A stretch of DNA of 64,000 bases, from the NCBI GenBank assembly GCA_013122435.1, contig WYDT01000039.1, forward strand, positions 1 through 64,000, read 5' to 3'. The DNA comes from Chloroflexi bacterium AL-N1. Its GTDB lineage: Bacteria > Chloroflexota > Chloroflexia > Chloroflexales > Roseiflexaceae. The stretch's first letter is position 1; each line of letters begins with the position of its first letter. Both the position numbers and the translations under genes were made by a program. The notes beneath the pieces were generated by a model, which saw nothing but the letters and a program-made list of their open reading frames with translations, did not search any database and had not been told where the DNA came from. Shown here piece by piece: positions 20,701 through 27,499 of this stretch.

Positions 20701-21397
20701 GGTGATACCAGAACACAGCCTGACGGCACTTGTTGGTCCATCTGGTTCAGGGAAAACGACTATCACCAATCTGATTGCGCGTTTCTGGGATGTACAGGCT
20801 GGCTCCATTACCATTGGAGGACGGGATGTCCGACACCTCAAGAGTGATCGACTCCTTTCATATGTCAGTTGTGTATTTCAGGATGTCTATCTGTTTCATG
20901 ACACAATTGCCAATAATATTCGCCTTGGGAAAGCAGATGCAACGGATGTAGAAGTAATTGCAGCAGCACAAGCAGCACGGGCACATGACTTTATCATGCA
21001 GCTCCCACATGGGTATGAGACCATGGTGGGTGAAGGTGGTGCAACGCTCTCTGGTGGAGAAAAACAACGTGTTAGTATTGCGCGTGCCTTGCTCAAAGAT
21101 GCTCCTATCGTATTACTCGATGAAGCCACAGCATCAATTGATCCAGAAAATGAATTGTTTCTGCTCGAAGCCATCAACGCACTAGTTCAATCTAAAACCG
21201 TTGTCATGATTGCTCATCGCCTTGCAACCATTCGCCACGCACAGCAGATTGTTGTGCTAGACCATGGACGAATTGTGCAATGTGGGACACACAACGAATT
21301 GGTGAGACAATCTGGATGGTACCGTCATTTCTGGGAGGAACGCCAACAAATACATAGCTGGAAAATTGCTGGTTCACAGACTTTGATACATGAATAG
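17750..21397 (+). CDS. Fused tandem ABC transporter, two (TMD-NBD) halves, YbtPQ/IrtAB-like
   Basis: 1215 residues from ATG 17750, with a purine-rich AGGGAGA ribosome-binding site at about 17737-17743 and 3 bases after the ATPase stop. Half 1 has a six-helix exporter-type membrane domain (about 20-320) and an ATPase domain (Walker A GPSGAGKST, signature LSGGQKQR, Walker B IVVLDEATAFID). Half 2 repeats this from about residue 650 (GPSGSGKTT, LSGGEKQR, IVLLDEATASID). Both Walker B Glu residues are present, so both sites may hydrolyse ATP. Exporter-fold pairs such as YbtP-YbtQ and IrtA-IrtB import ferric siderophores, while related proteins export them. The direction cannot be settled here. The operon already encodes a FecBCDE importer, so this protein could be the exporter or a second uptake step. 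Fusion of both halves in one chain is notable. Confidence 0.92.
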   Translation: MIETEESTNTPEGGSLRRMFSYMAPQRGQLTLAIGLTIISTGLRLVPYILIYFMIIALLTPPIDQSLVWQYAVFAAIAVIVRFTLNAWSSNLAHYAAYEVLRSLRERLAEKLGTLPLGYFNATSTGVLKKVIIEDVERLEAFIAHHLIDLAGAITIPLATVLYLLTLDWRLGLVTLITIPLALAPMVIWMRSQSVRAIFQRVAEIEGQVNTTMLEYIQGMPVIRAFNQTVESFARYKHQVETFNHWKGNVGKTQAGPMALMLTLLGAGLVFVLPFGSYLYLSGELDLPTFVLFLLLSVAIGQPLVKILLLPAVLSRLLPGEQHIHEILAAEPLPEPSHNQRPANHSIAFEQVRFGYGADTILHDVSFVAPEGTVTALVGPSGAGKSTVGKLIPRFWDVQDGAVLIGGINVKHISSEELMQQIAFVFQDVALFNDTVLENIRMGRPDATKEEVVAAAQAAQAHEFIVDMPDGYQSIIGEGGARLSGGQKQRLSIARAILKDAPIVVLDEATAFIDPENEAKVQAAVSELISSASGKSKTLIVIAHRLSTITEADQILVFESGRIVEHGTHDELLTRGALYQRMWHAHQQAHDWSFERTSTVPTGTESLASPVPVATINISEVAPEETSPPALNLFQSIYRIAGSDYSPRLNRSASYQVLAALFAGIPYSFLFLTLYGLFNDTLTMQQVFFYTAGIVVCIALEYFFRYRANIIDYQQSYHMLSRLTLQLGEHIRKLSMGYFTRRGTGQLSATLTSDMNMIELLFNFFFGNVLSLMALPVIMITALFLLDWRMALAAAITLPLAILVLFISDHITKRLGRIRQEEAVRVNARIIEYIQGMHVIKAFNQTGKRFVRLQEAIESFKQANIAMNVKISPWNAIYNMTVEMGFVFMLLTGTYLVVNGSLVVGMFLVFLIISLRFYNPLQQLGTQLAETRGISASVDRVNEVFAIEPLTEPTNDPHLDRFNIAFDQVTFRYADSITLDHISLVIPEHSLTALVGPSGSGKTTITNLIARFWDVQAGSITIGGRDVRHLKSDRLLSYVSCVFQDVYLFHDTIANNIRLGKADATDVEVIAAAQAARAHDFIMQLPHGYETMVGEGGATLSGGEKQRVSIARALLKDAPIVLLDEATASIDPENELFLLEAINALVQSKTVVMIAHRLATIRHAQQIVVLDHGRIVQCGTHNELVRQSGWYRHFWEERQQIHSWKIAGSQTLIHE

Positions 21398-21430
21398 CCA
21401 TATAGGATGTAGTATGACCGTAAGGAGTAA

Positions 21431-22339
21431 ATGATGCAGGATGCTATTATCATTGGTGGAAGTAATGCCGGATTGAATGCTGCATTGGTGCTGGATCGTG
21501 CACGCCGTCAGGTGCTTGTACTTGATCGTGAACAGCCGCGTAACGCCCCATCTCCAGCAGCCCATGGATTTCTATCACGCGACGGTACGCCACCCAATGA
21601 GATACGACGTATTGGACGTGAGCAGCTTCGATCATACGAGAGTGTCACATTTCAGATAGGTGATGTTGCCACGGCTCAACCATCTGATACTGGATTTGAA
21701 GTGAGGTTACAGGATGGTACGGTGTATACCAGCCGAAAATTGCTCTTGGCCTCTGGTGTACGTGATGAATTGCCTGCTGTTGATGGTCTCGCAGAACGAT
21801 GGGGAAAGAGTGTGTTTCACTGCCCCTACTGTCATGGATGGGAAGCACGCGATCAACCGCTTGCAGTGTATTGGATCGATCCGCTTAGTGTTGAACTAGC
21901 GATAATCTTAGGTGGTTGGAGCGACGATATTATCCTTTGTACCAATACAAATGAGCTTGATGATACGTCTCGGGATCGGCTGAACCGATACAATGTGAGG
22001 ATTCGAGAAGAGCGGATCATTCGTCTGGAAGGAACAGGTGTCACCCTTCAACGTATTATCTTTGACCGGGGTGATCCTCTGGAACGCCATGGACTCTTTG
22101 TGCGCCCACCACAACAGCACCAGTCCGATATTGCCCAGCAGCTTGGGTGTGAGATGGAGGAAATGGTGCCAGGTATTACGACGATCAAAACGGGGATGAT
22201 GGGGCATACCAGTGCGTCGGGGGTGTTTGCGGCGGGCGATGCCTCAACCCCTATGCAACAGGCGGTTATGGCGGCAGCAACTGGTGCTGCTGCCGCCATG
22301 GGACTGAATCACGAGTTGCTCCAGGAAGATTTTGCATAG
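21431..22339 (+). CDS. FAD-dependent pyridine nucleotide-disulfide oxidoreductase (thioredoxin reductase-like, CPYC)
   Basis: 302 residues from ATG 21431. ATG 21434 is the better-spaced start after AAGGAG (21422-21427) and would give 301. The N-terminal FAD-binding motif is IIIGGSNAGLNAAL. The redox pair is CPYC in FHCPYCHGWE, and the C-terminal FAD motif is GVFAAGDAS. The fold is that of low-molecular-weight thioredoxin reductases, but the CxxCHGxE context resembles stand-alone oxidases such as GliT and HlmI, which make or break disulfides in natural products. The nucleotide-binding glycine motif is weak (ILGGWSDD). It is the last gene before a terminator and 33 bases after the transporter. 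It might redox-process a thiol-containing intermediate, reduce the ferric complex, or act in general thiol balance; none is proven. Confidence 0.88.
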   Translation: MMQDAIIIGGSNAGLNAALVLDRARRQVLVLDREQPRNAPSPAAHGFLSRDGTPPNEIRRIGREQLRSYESVTFQIGDVATAQPSDTGFEVRLQDGTVYTSRKLLLASGVRDELPAVDGLAERWGKSVFHCPYCHGWEARDQPLAVYWIDPLSVELAIILGGWSDDIILCTNTNELDDTSRDRLNRYNVRIREERIIRLEGTGVTLQRIIFDRGDPLERHGLFVRPPQQHQSDIAQQLGCEMEEMVPGITTIKTGMMGHTSASGVFAAGDASTPMQQAVMAAATGAAAAMGLNHELLQEDFA

Positions 22340-22357
22340 CCAATCATCGGATAGTTT

Positions 22358-22398
22358 GGGGGATGGACCACTGCAGTATCTTTGGTTTCCCCCCTTTT
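22358..22398 (+). terminator. Probable intrinsic terminator of the metallophore operon
   Basis: GGGGGA (22358-22363) can pair with TCCCCC, and ACCA (22367-22370) with TGGT (22383-22386), around a 12-base loop. The stem is followed by TTTT at 22395-22398. It lies 19 bases after the oxidoreductase stop. The stem has an asymmetric internal loop, so strength is uncertain. Confidence 0.5.
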
Positions 22399-22497
22399 GT
22401 GGTATCAGGCAACAAAGTGTCTCGCCCGAATGGCCAGTACTGGACTTGCCCATATGACATTGTGTGAGCATACGGTACATCACACACTATATCCATT

Positions 22498-22552
22498 GAC
22501 GAAGCAGATCAACGTTAGTGCACCTATACATGCTTAACTTGATCTGCTTCAT
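22498..22552. repeat. Long imperfect inverted repeat (hairpin)
   Basis: The left arm GACGAAGCAGATCAA (22498-22512) matches the reverse complement of 22538-22552 at 14 of 15 positions. Pairing continues inward for GTTA with one bulged base. There is no T-run after it, so it is not a standard terminator. It could be an RNA structure, a protein-binding palindrome or a relic of a small mobile element. Confidence 0.6.
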
Positions 22553-22807
22553 CCGGTGTCCCCTTATCAAATGCTTTCAGTACATACCATATAGACCAAT
22601 CCACAAAATATTTTGTGAACATTATGAGGAATGCTGTTGTGAGATGTTAGCAATAGAAGAAGCTTACAAGGTTGAGCGTTCTTGGGCTTTTCTATCCTCA
22701 AATACTACATTGTTTTGCTCAATATAAAGCTGCTTCCAGATCGTTCACTACAGATTCTAGATAGTAGCGAATATTATATTTTCACACCATAGTATAAGTA
22801 CATGCTA

Positions 22808-22821
22808 TCATTGAAAAATGA
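22808..22821. promoter_or_regulatory. Candidate operator palindrome upstream of the MbtH gene
   Basis: TCATT-GAAA-AATGA is a perfect 5-bp inverted repeat, one base upstream of the -35 candidate. AT-rich palindromes of this kind are used by metalloregulators such as Fur, but the match to a Fur consensus is only loose. The assignment is speculative. Confidence 0.25.
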
Positions 22822-22822
22822 C

Positions 22823-22852
22823 TTGACTTTAACGGCTTTTTTGTGGTAACAT
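22823..22852 (+). promoter_or_regulatory. Candidate sigma-70-type promoter for the MbtH gene
   Basis: TTGACT at 22823-22828 is followed after 18 bases by TAACAT at 22847-22852 (4 of 6 to TATAAT). It lies about 55 bases upstream of the start codon. The -35 is good and the -10 mediocre. Confidence 0.35.
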
Positions 22853-22905
22853 CAAGGGCGGTTAAGTTTTCAATCAATAATGTTATCTCTCTGGAGGAAC
22901 TTGTT

Positions 22906-23145
22906 ATGCATCGGGAGGAAACCGAAGATACTACCATCTATAAAGTGGTACTTAATCACGAAGAGCAATACTCCATTTGGCCTGCTGATCGTGAGAATCC
23001 CCTCGGTTGGAATGATGTCGGGAAAAGTGGTTTAAAGCAAGAGTGCTTGGATTTCATCAATGAAGTGTGGACTGATATGCGCCCACTGAGTTTGCAGAAA
23101 CATATGGCACAATCCGGACAAACGGCTAAAGCGGTGGGTGTCTAA
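22906..23145 (+). CDS. mbtH: MbtH-like protein (NRPS adenylation-domain partner)
   Basis: 79 residues from ATG 22906, with GGAGGA at 22893-22898 giving 7-base spacing. A longer in-frame start at 22843 would begin inside the promoter region and is rejected. The MbtH signature is complete: NHEEQYSIWP, PLGWNDVGKSG, ECLDFINEVWTDMRP. The three conserved Trp residues that contact A domains are present. MbtH-like proteins bind and activate or solubilise adenylation domains. This is the only one in the window and could serve both assembly lines. It seems to have its own promoter, separate from the operon upstream. Confidence 0.96.
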   Translation: MHREETEDTTIYKVVLNHEEQYSIWPADRENPLGWNDVGKSGLKQECLDFINEVWTDMRPLSLQKHMAQSGQTAKAVGV

Positions 23146-23472
23146 GAGGGACGATAGTTTGGTATATGCTCAAAGGCAATGGTCGTTTGTGAGATGGCAG
23201 CTTACCCAACTCGTTTTATTTCTGCTCTCATTGTACTAATAATACGACCCACGAAGGTCTCCAAAACATCTATCGCACTATATCCGATTCTGATAGTAGT
23301 GTAGTCAGGGTTATATGGTGTTATCAGCCTGCAATGATTGTAGGTTTATGGTATATCGTGTCGCATAGGGTGTTCGTTGTGTGAATAAACACATGTAAGC
23401 TGTGATACTCGTTAGTGGGATTGATTGTGTACTATTATATAGGTACTACCTAATTAAAAGGATTATAAGCTT
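23146..23472. other. 327-base intergenic region after the MbtH gene
   Basis: AT-rich with no ORF that has a credible start or family. A short TGTGT/ACACA palindrome lies near 23375-23392. An AT-rich TATTATAT stretch at about 23433-23440 could be part of a promoter for the next gene, but I find no matching -35 at proper spacing. Confidence 0.5.
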
Positions 23473-23715
23473 ATGTCGTATGCCGTCTATTTGTATAATA
23501 TTCCGCAAGTGTCTGAAGATGGTACGCAAGCGTTACCCGTCCCGGATAGCCAGACACAAACTTTTGCGGATATCGATCAGGCCAAAACCTTTGCCAGTGA
23601 ACACAAGCTGACCTTCGACCGAGTCGTACTCCTGCAGCAGGACGACGGGCAGCAGCTCGTGGAACGCTACGTGGATGGCCAGCACGAAACGCCAGACCAG
23701 ATTGTCCGGCGCTAG
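23473..23715 (+). CDS. Small uncharacterised protein A (80 aa)
   Basis: 80 residues from ATG 23473 with AAAGG at 23457-23461. I do not recognise a family. The chain begins MSYAVYLYNIPQ, is soluble and acidic, lacks Cys, signal peptide and membrane segments, and has a predicted beta-alpha-beta feel (AVYLYNI, DQAKTFASEH, FDRVVLLQQ) followed by a polar C-terminus. Its second half is richer in GC than its surroundings. It is the first of three short genes in a row between the MbtH gene and htpG. A 10-bp perfect hairpin follows its stop. The three might form a small complex or modify assembly-line function, but no role can be stated from sequence. Confidence 0.72.
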   Translation: MSYAVYLYNIPQVSEDGTQALPVPDSQTQTFADIDQAKTFASEHKLTFDRVVLLQQDDGQQLVERYVDGQHETPDQIVRR

Positions 23716-23733
23716 GGTGCAGAGGATTGGGTC

Positions 23734-23760
23734 TATGGAGCAGTCTAACTCTGCTCCATA
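23734..23760 (+). promoter_or_regulatory. Perfect 10-bp hairpin between small genes A and B
   Basis: TATGGAGCAG (23734-23743) pairs exactly with CTGCTCCATA (23751-23760) around a 7-base loop. No T-run follows, so it is more likely an mRNA stability or processing element, or a leaky attenuator, than a full terminator. Confidence 0.55.
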
Positions 23761-23802
23761 CTGATTGCAACAACTTAGTAGAAAAGGTGTCGAGGTTTTT
23801 GT

Positions 23803-24099
23803 ATGCGTAAATATTGTAAAGCCTATAAACTTAGTGAATTACGTCAATTCGCTGGTTGGACGGAAAACCCGCAAGAAGATGGTTCCGTATTGAACGATGA
23901 TGATATCTGTTTTATCTGGGATGATTTTACCGTCCAGGCCAAGAGTCCTTTTCCAGAACAAGGCACGCTCTTTAATAATGTGACACCGGAGTGGCGGGCA
24001 TTTTGCACCGACCAATTGCACTTTGCGATCCCGGACGATCTTCAGTACGCCTATGAAAATGACACTGACGGATCGGCCCAGACTGTGAATGCATCCTAA
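23803..24099 (+). CDS. Small uncharacterised protein B (98 aa)
   Basis: 98 residues from ATG 23803, with GAGG at 23792-23795. No family recognised. The protein is acidic and aromatic-rich (GWTEN, ICFIWDDFTV, PEWRAF), with three Cys (near positions 5, 46 and 68), no signal sequence and no membrane span. It lies 87 bases after small gene A, the hairpin falling between them, and 32 bases before small gene C. Codon use and a proper ribosome-binding site support a real gene. Function is unknown. Confidence 0.72.
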   Translation: MRKYCKAYKLSELRQFAGWTENPQEDGSVLNDDDICFIWDDFTVQAKSPFPEQGTLFNNVTPEWRAFCTDQLHFAIPDDLQYAYENDTDGSAQTVNAS

Positions 24100-24131
24100 A
24101 TATAACCTTTTACGCAGGAGAACATAGCATA

Positions 24132-24464
24132 ATGGATGAGTTAGTACAACGTCTTTCTGATGGGGAGCATCCGGTAACAGCGGGTGGACCGAACCCCTCA
24201 GTGACGCAATTCAAACAGAGCATTGATCGTGAGTATGTGCACATCAAGTTCACAGGCACACGTGGTGGCACTGATTTGGGTGTTAAACTAGACAAAATGG
24301 CATCGCAACTGGATGCAGATTTTGAGCAAGGAGTGGGGACGGTCCATATCGAAGGGACGCTAACGCTTAACTATGTGCCAGTTCGGTGTGTGGCGACAAT
24401 TGATTTGGCAACTTTGAATGGGACGGGGCATTTGGTCGTTCTGGAACAACAGCCGGCATCATAA
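24132..24464 (+). CDS. Small uncharacterised protein C (110 aa)
   Basis: 110 residues from ATG 24132, preceded by AGGAG at 24116-24120. No named family recognised. The sequence looks well structured: an N-terminal helix (MDELVQRLSDGEHPV), a central YVHIKFTGTRGGTDLGVKLD stretch with a glycine turn, then alternating beta strands (GTVHIEGTLTLNYVPVRCVATIDL, read in parts) ending in HLVVLEQQ. It appears to be a small beta-rich, possibly ligand-binding domain. It is the last gene before a hairpin terminator, so it probably closes a transcript with small proteins A and B. Any link to NRPS function rests only on location. Confidence 0.75.
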   Translation: MDELVQRLSDGEHPVTAGGPNPSVTQFKQSIDREYVHIKFTGTRGGTDLGVKLDKMASQLDADFEQGVGTVHIEGTLTLNYVPVRCVATIDLATLNGTGHLVVLEQQPAS

Positions 24465-24490
24465 CGAACGGCTATGTTCTTATAAGATGT

Positions 24491-24544
24491 AGCTGCTGTG
24501 TGGCGGATGCGAAAATCTTTTCGTCTCGCTGTGCAGCAGTTTTG
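24491..24544 (+). terminator. Probable intrinsic terminator after the small-gene trio
   Basis: A long imperfect stem can form. The outer CTGCTG (24493-24498) pairs with CAGCAG (24534-24539), GU-rich pairs follow, and the inner GCGAAAA pairs with TTTTCGT around a tiny loop. TTTT follows directly at 24540-24543. It lies 27 bases after small gene C and separates that transcript from htpG. Confidence 0.6.
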
Positions 24545-24750
24545 CGGTGTCTTTTGGTATATAATAAAAAGTATCTATGGAAGTGAGTTTTGCGCTAGAA
24601 TATGTTTTTTTGTATGCTGGATGTGTTTGCTCAATTCATCATTACCGCATCGCTACAAAATGCGTACGGTATAGATAAGTGATATCCAGATACAAAGGAA
24701 AAATGTATGATAGCGCCTGTGTATTGTGTTGAGGTAATGAGGAATCTGTT

Positions 24751-26700
24751 ATGACAACCGATGTGGAAACATTTCAATTTCAGGCCGAAACAAAACAACT
24801 CCTTGATTTGATGATTCATTCGCTGTATACCACGAAAGATATTTTTCTGCGTGAATTGATCTCGAATGCGTCGGATGCACTGGATCGACTGCGTTTTGAA
24901 GCTCTGACTGATCCAGCATTATTGGATAGTGACGAACAACTTTCTATCCGCTTAGATTTTGATAGTGCTGCTCGCACACTTACTATTTCCGACAATGGGA
25001 TTGGTATGAGCCGTGACGAAGTCATCACCAATATCGGTACGATCGCTCGATCAGGTACGCGCGAAATTCGTGAACGTTTAGAGGCAGGGCAATCACCCGA
25101 AACGTTAGCCGAATTCATAGGTCAGTTTGGGGTTGGGTTCTATTCGGCCTTTATGGTAGCCGATCGAGTTACTCTTGTGACACGTCGTGCCGGTGAGACA
25201 GGTGCGACACGTTGGGAGTCGAGTGGTGATGGGACGTACAGTATCACAGATGCGACACAGTCACGGCGGGGCACAACTATTACGCTCCATCTGAAACCGG
25301 TTGATGCCGACAATGGGATTGAGGACTACACCGACAAATGGGTACTTTCACGCATTGTCAAGCGCTACTCAGATTTTGTGAATTACCCGATTGTACATCA
25401 AGATGAGCGTGAAGAAGTCGAAAAGGATGAGCAGGGCAACCCCAAACCAGACGGGCAAAAGACCACGATCATTGAAGATAAAGTACTCAATTCGATGAAA
25501 CCGATCTGGACCCGCCCACAGTCAGAAGTGAGTGATGAGGAGTATGCGGAATTTTACCGCCATATCTCGCACGACTGGACTGAGCCGATGAAGACGATTG
25601 TCCTGCGTGCTGAAGGACGACTCGAATACCAATCGCTGCTGTTTATCCCCGCGACGGCTTCCTATGATCTCTTTTACCATGGGTCAGAACCAGCCATTCG
25701 TCTCTATGCCAAACGCGTGATGATAACCGAACGAAGTCCAGATTTGCTGCCCCATTATTTGCGTTTTGTCAAAGGGGTGGTGGATTCGTCTGATCTGCCA
25801 TTGAATATCTCACGTCAGATGTTGCAACAAGATCGGCATATTACCCAGATCCGGAAATGGCTGACGCGCAAGTTGCTTGATACCTTTAAAGACATGTTTG
25901 ATAAAGATCATGATAACTATCTGAAACTGTGGGATCAGTTTGGTCGGGCGCTCAAAGAGGGTGTCAGTGAGGATTATGAAAACAAAGATCGTTTGTTGCC
26001 ATTACTTTTGTTCGAGTCATCCCATGATCCCGAAAAGAAGACTTCGCTGACGGACTATGTGACCCGTATGAAAACAGATCAGGAGCATATCTACTATCTG
26101 ACCGGTGAGTCACGTGTGATTGTCGAGAATTCTCCGCATTTAGAAGTATTCAAAGAAAAAGCCTACGAAGTCCTCTATCTGATTGATCCTGTCGATGAAC
26201 TACTGGTCCAATCATTAAATGAGTTTGATGGCAAACGACTGAAATCGATTGGCAAAGGTACTGTTACGCTGGGTGATGAAGAAGAGCGTGAACAGCTGAA
26301 ACAGGAGCTTGAGGAGAAACAACAAACCTATCAGGATTTGTTGACACTGATTCAAAAACATTTAGATACCCACGTAAAAAATGTACGCCTTTCTGGTCGT
26401 TTGTCAACCTCGCCCGTTTGTCTGGTGGGTGAAGAACATGATTATAGTCCGCAACTGGAGCGCCTGTTGCAGAAAGGAAAAGGTGGTGGGTTAGCACAGC
26501 GTCGAGTCATGGAACTGAATCCGCAGCATCAAATTTTACAGAAGATGCATGAGCGTTTTCAGCAAAATCAAGAGGATTCACGCTTGGCAGATTATGCCGA
26601 TCTCTTATTTGGCTATGCCCTCTTAGCAGAAGGTTCTGAATTACCTGATCCAGTACGGTTTAACCAATTAGTCGCGCAACTTATGACTGAGACGTTGTAA
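24751..26700 (+). CDS. htpG: Hsp90-family molecular chaperone HtpG
   Basis: 649 residues from ATG 24751, GAGGA at 24739-24743. It is a full-length bacterial Hsp90. The N-terminal ATPase domain has LRELISNASDALDRLRF, DNGIGMSRDEV and IGQFGVGFYSAFMVADRV. The middle domain has LPLNISRQMLQQD, and the C-terminal dimerisation region follows from about residue 520. HtpG assists late folding of client proteins using ATP. It is known to be needed for albicidin production in Xanthomonas and for colibactin and yersiniabactin production in E. coli, so placement here between two giant synthetases suggests a cluster-dedicated chaperone. It leads an apparent operon with a thioesterase (17-base gap), a phosphopantetheinyl transferase and a peptidase. 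It might also be the genome's only htpG, which cannot be judged here. Confidence 0.97.
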   Translation: MTTDVETFQFQAETKQLLDLMIHSLYTTKDIFLRELISNASDALDRLRFEALTDPALLDSDEQLSIRLDFDSAARTLTISDNGIGMSRDEVITNIGTIARSGTREIRERLEAGQSPETLAEFIGQFGVGFYSAFMVADRVTLVTRRAGETGATRWESSGDGTYSITDATQSRRGTTITLHLKPVDADNGIEDYTDKWVLSRIVKRYSDFVNYPIVHQDEREEVEKDEQGNPKPDGQKTTIIEDKVLNSMKPIWTRPQSEVSDEEYAEFYRHISHDWTEPMKTIVLRAEGRLEYQSLLFIPATASYDLFYHGSEPAIRLYAKRVMITERSPDLLPHYLRFVKGVVDSSDLPLNISRQMLQQDRHITQIRKWLTRKLLDTFKDMFDKDHDNYLKLWDQFGRALKEGVSEDYENKDRLLPLLLFESSHDPEKKTSLTDYVTRMKTDQEHIYYLTGESRVIVENSPHLEVFKEKAYEVLYLIDPVDELLVQSLNEFDGKRLKSIGKGTVTLGDEEEREQLKQELEEKQQTYQDLLTLIQKHLDTHVKNVRLSGRLSTSPVCLVGEEHDYSPQLERLLQKGKGGGLAQRRVMELNPQHQILQKMHERFQQNQEDSRLADYADLLFGYALLAEGSELPDPVRFNQLVAQLMTETL

Positions 26701-26717
26701 GCATAAGGAACAATGTT

Positions 26718-27494
26718 ATGACTGCGTCTTCTGCCAATCGGGGCTGGTTTGTTCATACCCGGCCTAACCCACAGGCACGCCTACGCTTATTTTGCTTCCC
26801 TTATGCTGGTGGAGGAGCCTCGGTATTTCGTTTATGGGCAAATGAGATGCCAGCACAAGTGGAGGTACTAGCGATACAACCCCCTGGTCGCGAAACACGC
26901 TTGTCTGAAAAGGCGTTTACCCGGATGGCGCCGTATGTGCAGAACATAGCACGGGAAATAGCTCCCTATACAGACAAGCCCTTTGCCTTTTTTGGACATA
27001 GCCTGGGTGCGCGAGTGAGTTTTGAACTCGCGCGCTCCTTACGCAGAAACGCTATGCCAACACCAGTACAGTTGTTTGTTTCCGGTAATCCGGCGCCACA
27101 CATACCAGATCCTGATCCACCGATCTACCATTTGCCAGACTCAGAATTTATTCAGGAATTGCGCGGGTACAATGGTACCCCCAATGAAGTGCTCGAACAC
27201 GAAGAGCTGATGGAACTGTTGCTTCCATTATTACGGGCCGATTTTGAGCTGCACGATACCTACACCTATACGTCTGATGAGCCATTAGATTGCCCCATCT
27301 TTGCGTTTGGAGGGTTACGCGATCCCGATGTGAGCCAGGATGACTTGACTGCGTGGCGCAAACAAACGAGCAATTCGTTTAATCTGCGAATGTTCCCAGG
27401 AGATCACTTCTTTCTCCATAATGAACGCACACAACTCATCCGCGCAGTGTCACAGGATATGTTGGTATGGTTGAGTAGATTTCCCAGAGGGTAA
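26718..27494 (+). CDS. Type II thioesterase (NRPS/PKS editing)
   Basis: 258 residues from ATG 26718, AAGGAA at 26705-26710. It has an alpha/beta-hydrolase fold of the GrsT/SrfAD type. FCFPYAGGGASVFRLW is near the N-terminus, the nucleophile Ser is in GHSLGAR, the acid is in FGGLRDPDVS, and the His is in FPGDHFFLH. Stand-alone type II thioesterases remove mis-primed acetyl groups or stalled intermediates from carrier domains. It lies 17 bases after htpG and 5 bases before the phosphopantetheinyl transferase, all in one transcript. It could serve both assembly lines, though the metallophore enzyme has its own type I TE. Confidence 0.94.
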   Translation: MTASSANRGWFVHTRPNPQARLRLFCFPYAGGGASVFRLWANEMPAQVEVLAIQPPGRETRLSEKAFTRMAPYVQNIAREIAPYTDKPFAFFGHSLGARVSFELARSLRRNAMPTPVQLFVSGNPAPHIPDPDPPIYHLPDSEFIQELRGYNGTPNEVLEHEELMELLLPLLRADFELHDTYTYTSDEPLDCPIFAFGGLRDPDVSQDDLTAWRKQTSNSFNLRMFPGDHFFLHNERTQLIRAVSQDMLVWLSRFPRG

Positions 27495-27499
27495 CGCCA

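Larger units (their letters stand above)
22340..22905. other. 566-base intergenic region between the metallophore operon and the MbtH gene
   Basis: No convincing gene is present. A 69-codon ORF at 22518-22727 has no family features and overlaps an inverted repeat. The region holds a likely terminator (22358-22398), a long inverted repeat (22498-22552), a small palindrome (22808-22821) and a candidate promoter (22823-22852) for the MbtH gene. Confidence 0.7.

Noticed and set aside
22518..22727. 69-codon open frame on the + strand
   Set aside because: Cys-rich random-looking translation, no ribosome-binding site, and it overlaps the inverted repeat.
22843..22905. Longer N-terminus for the MbtH-like protein
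   Set aside because: The extra 21 residues have no MbtH homology and their start lies in the promoter; ATG 22906 has GGAGGA at ideal spacing.
23734..23760. Terminator between small genes A and B
   Set aside because: The stem is perfect but has no T-run, and genes B and C lack a clear promoter of their own, so read-through is more likely.
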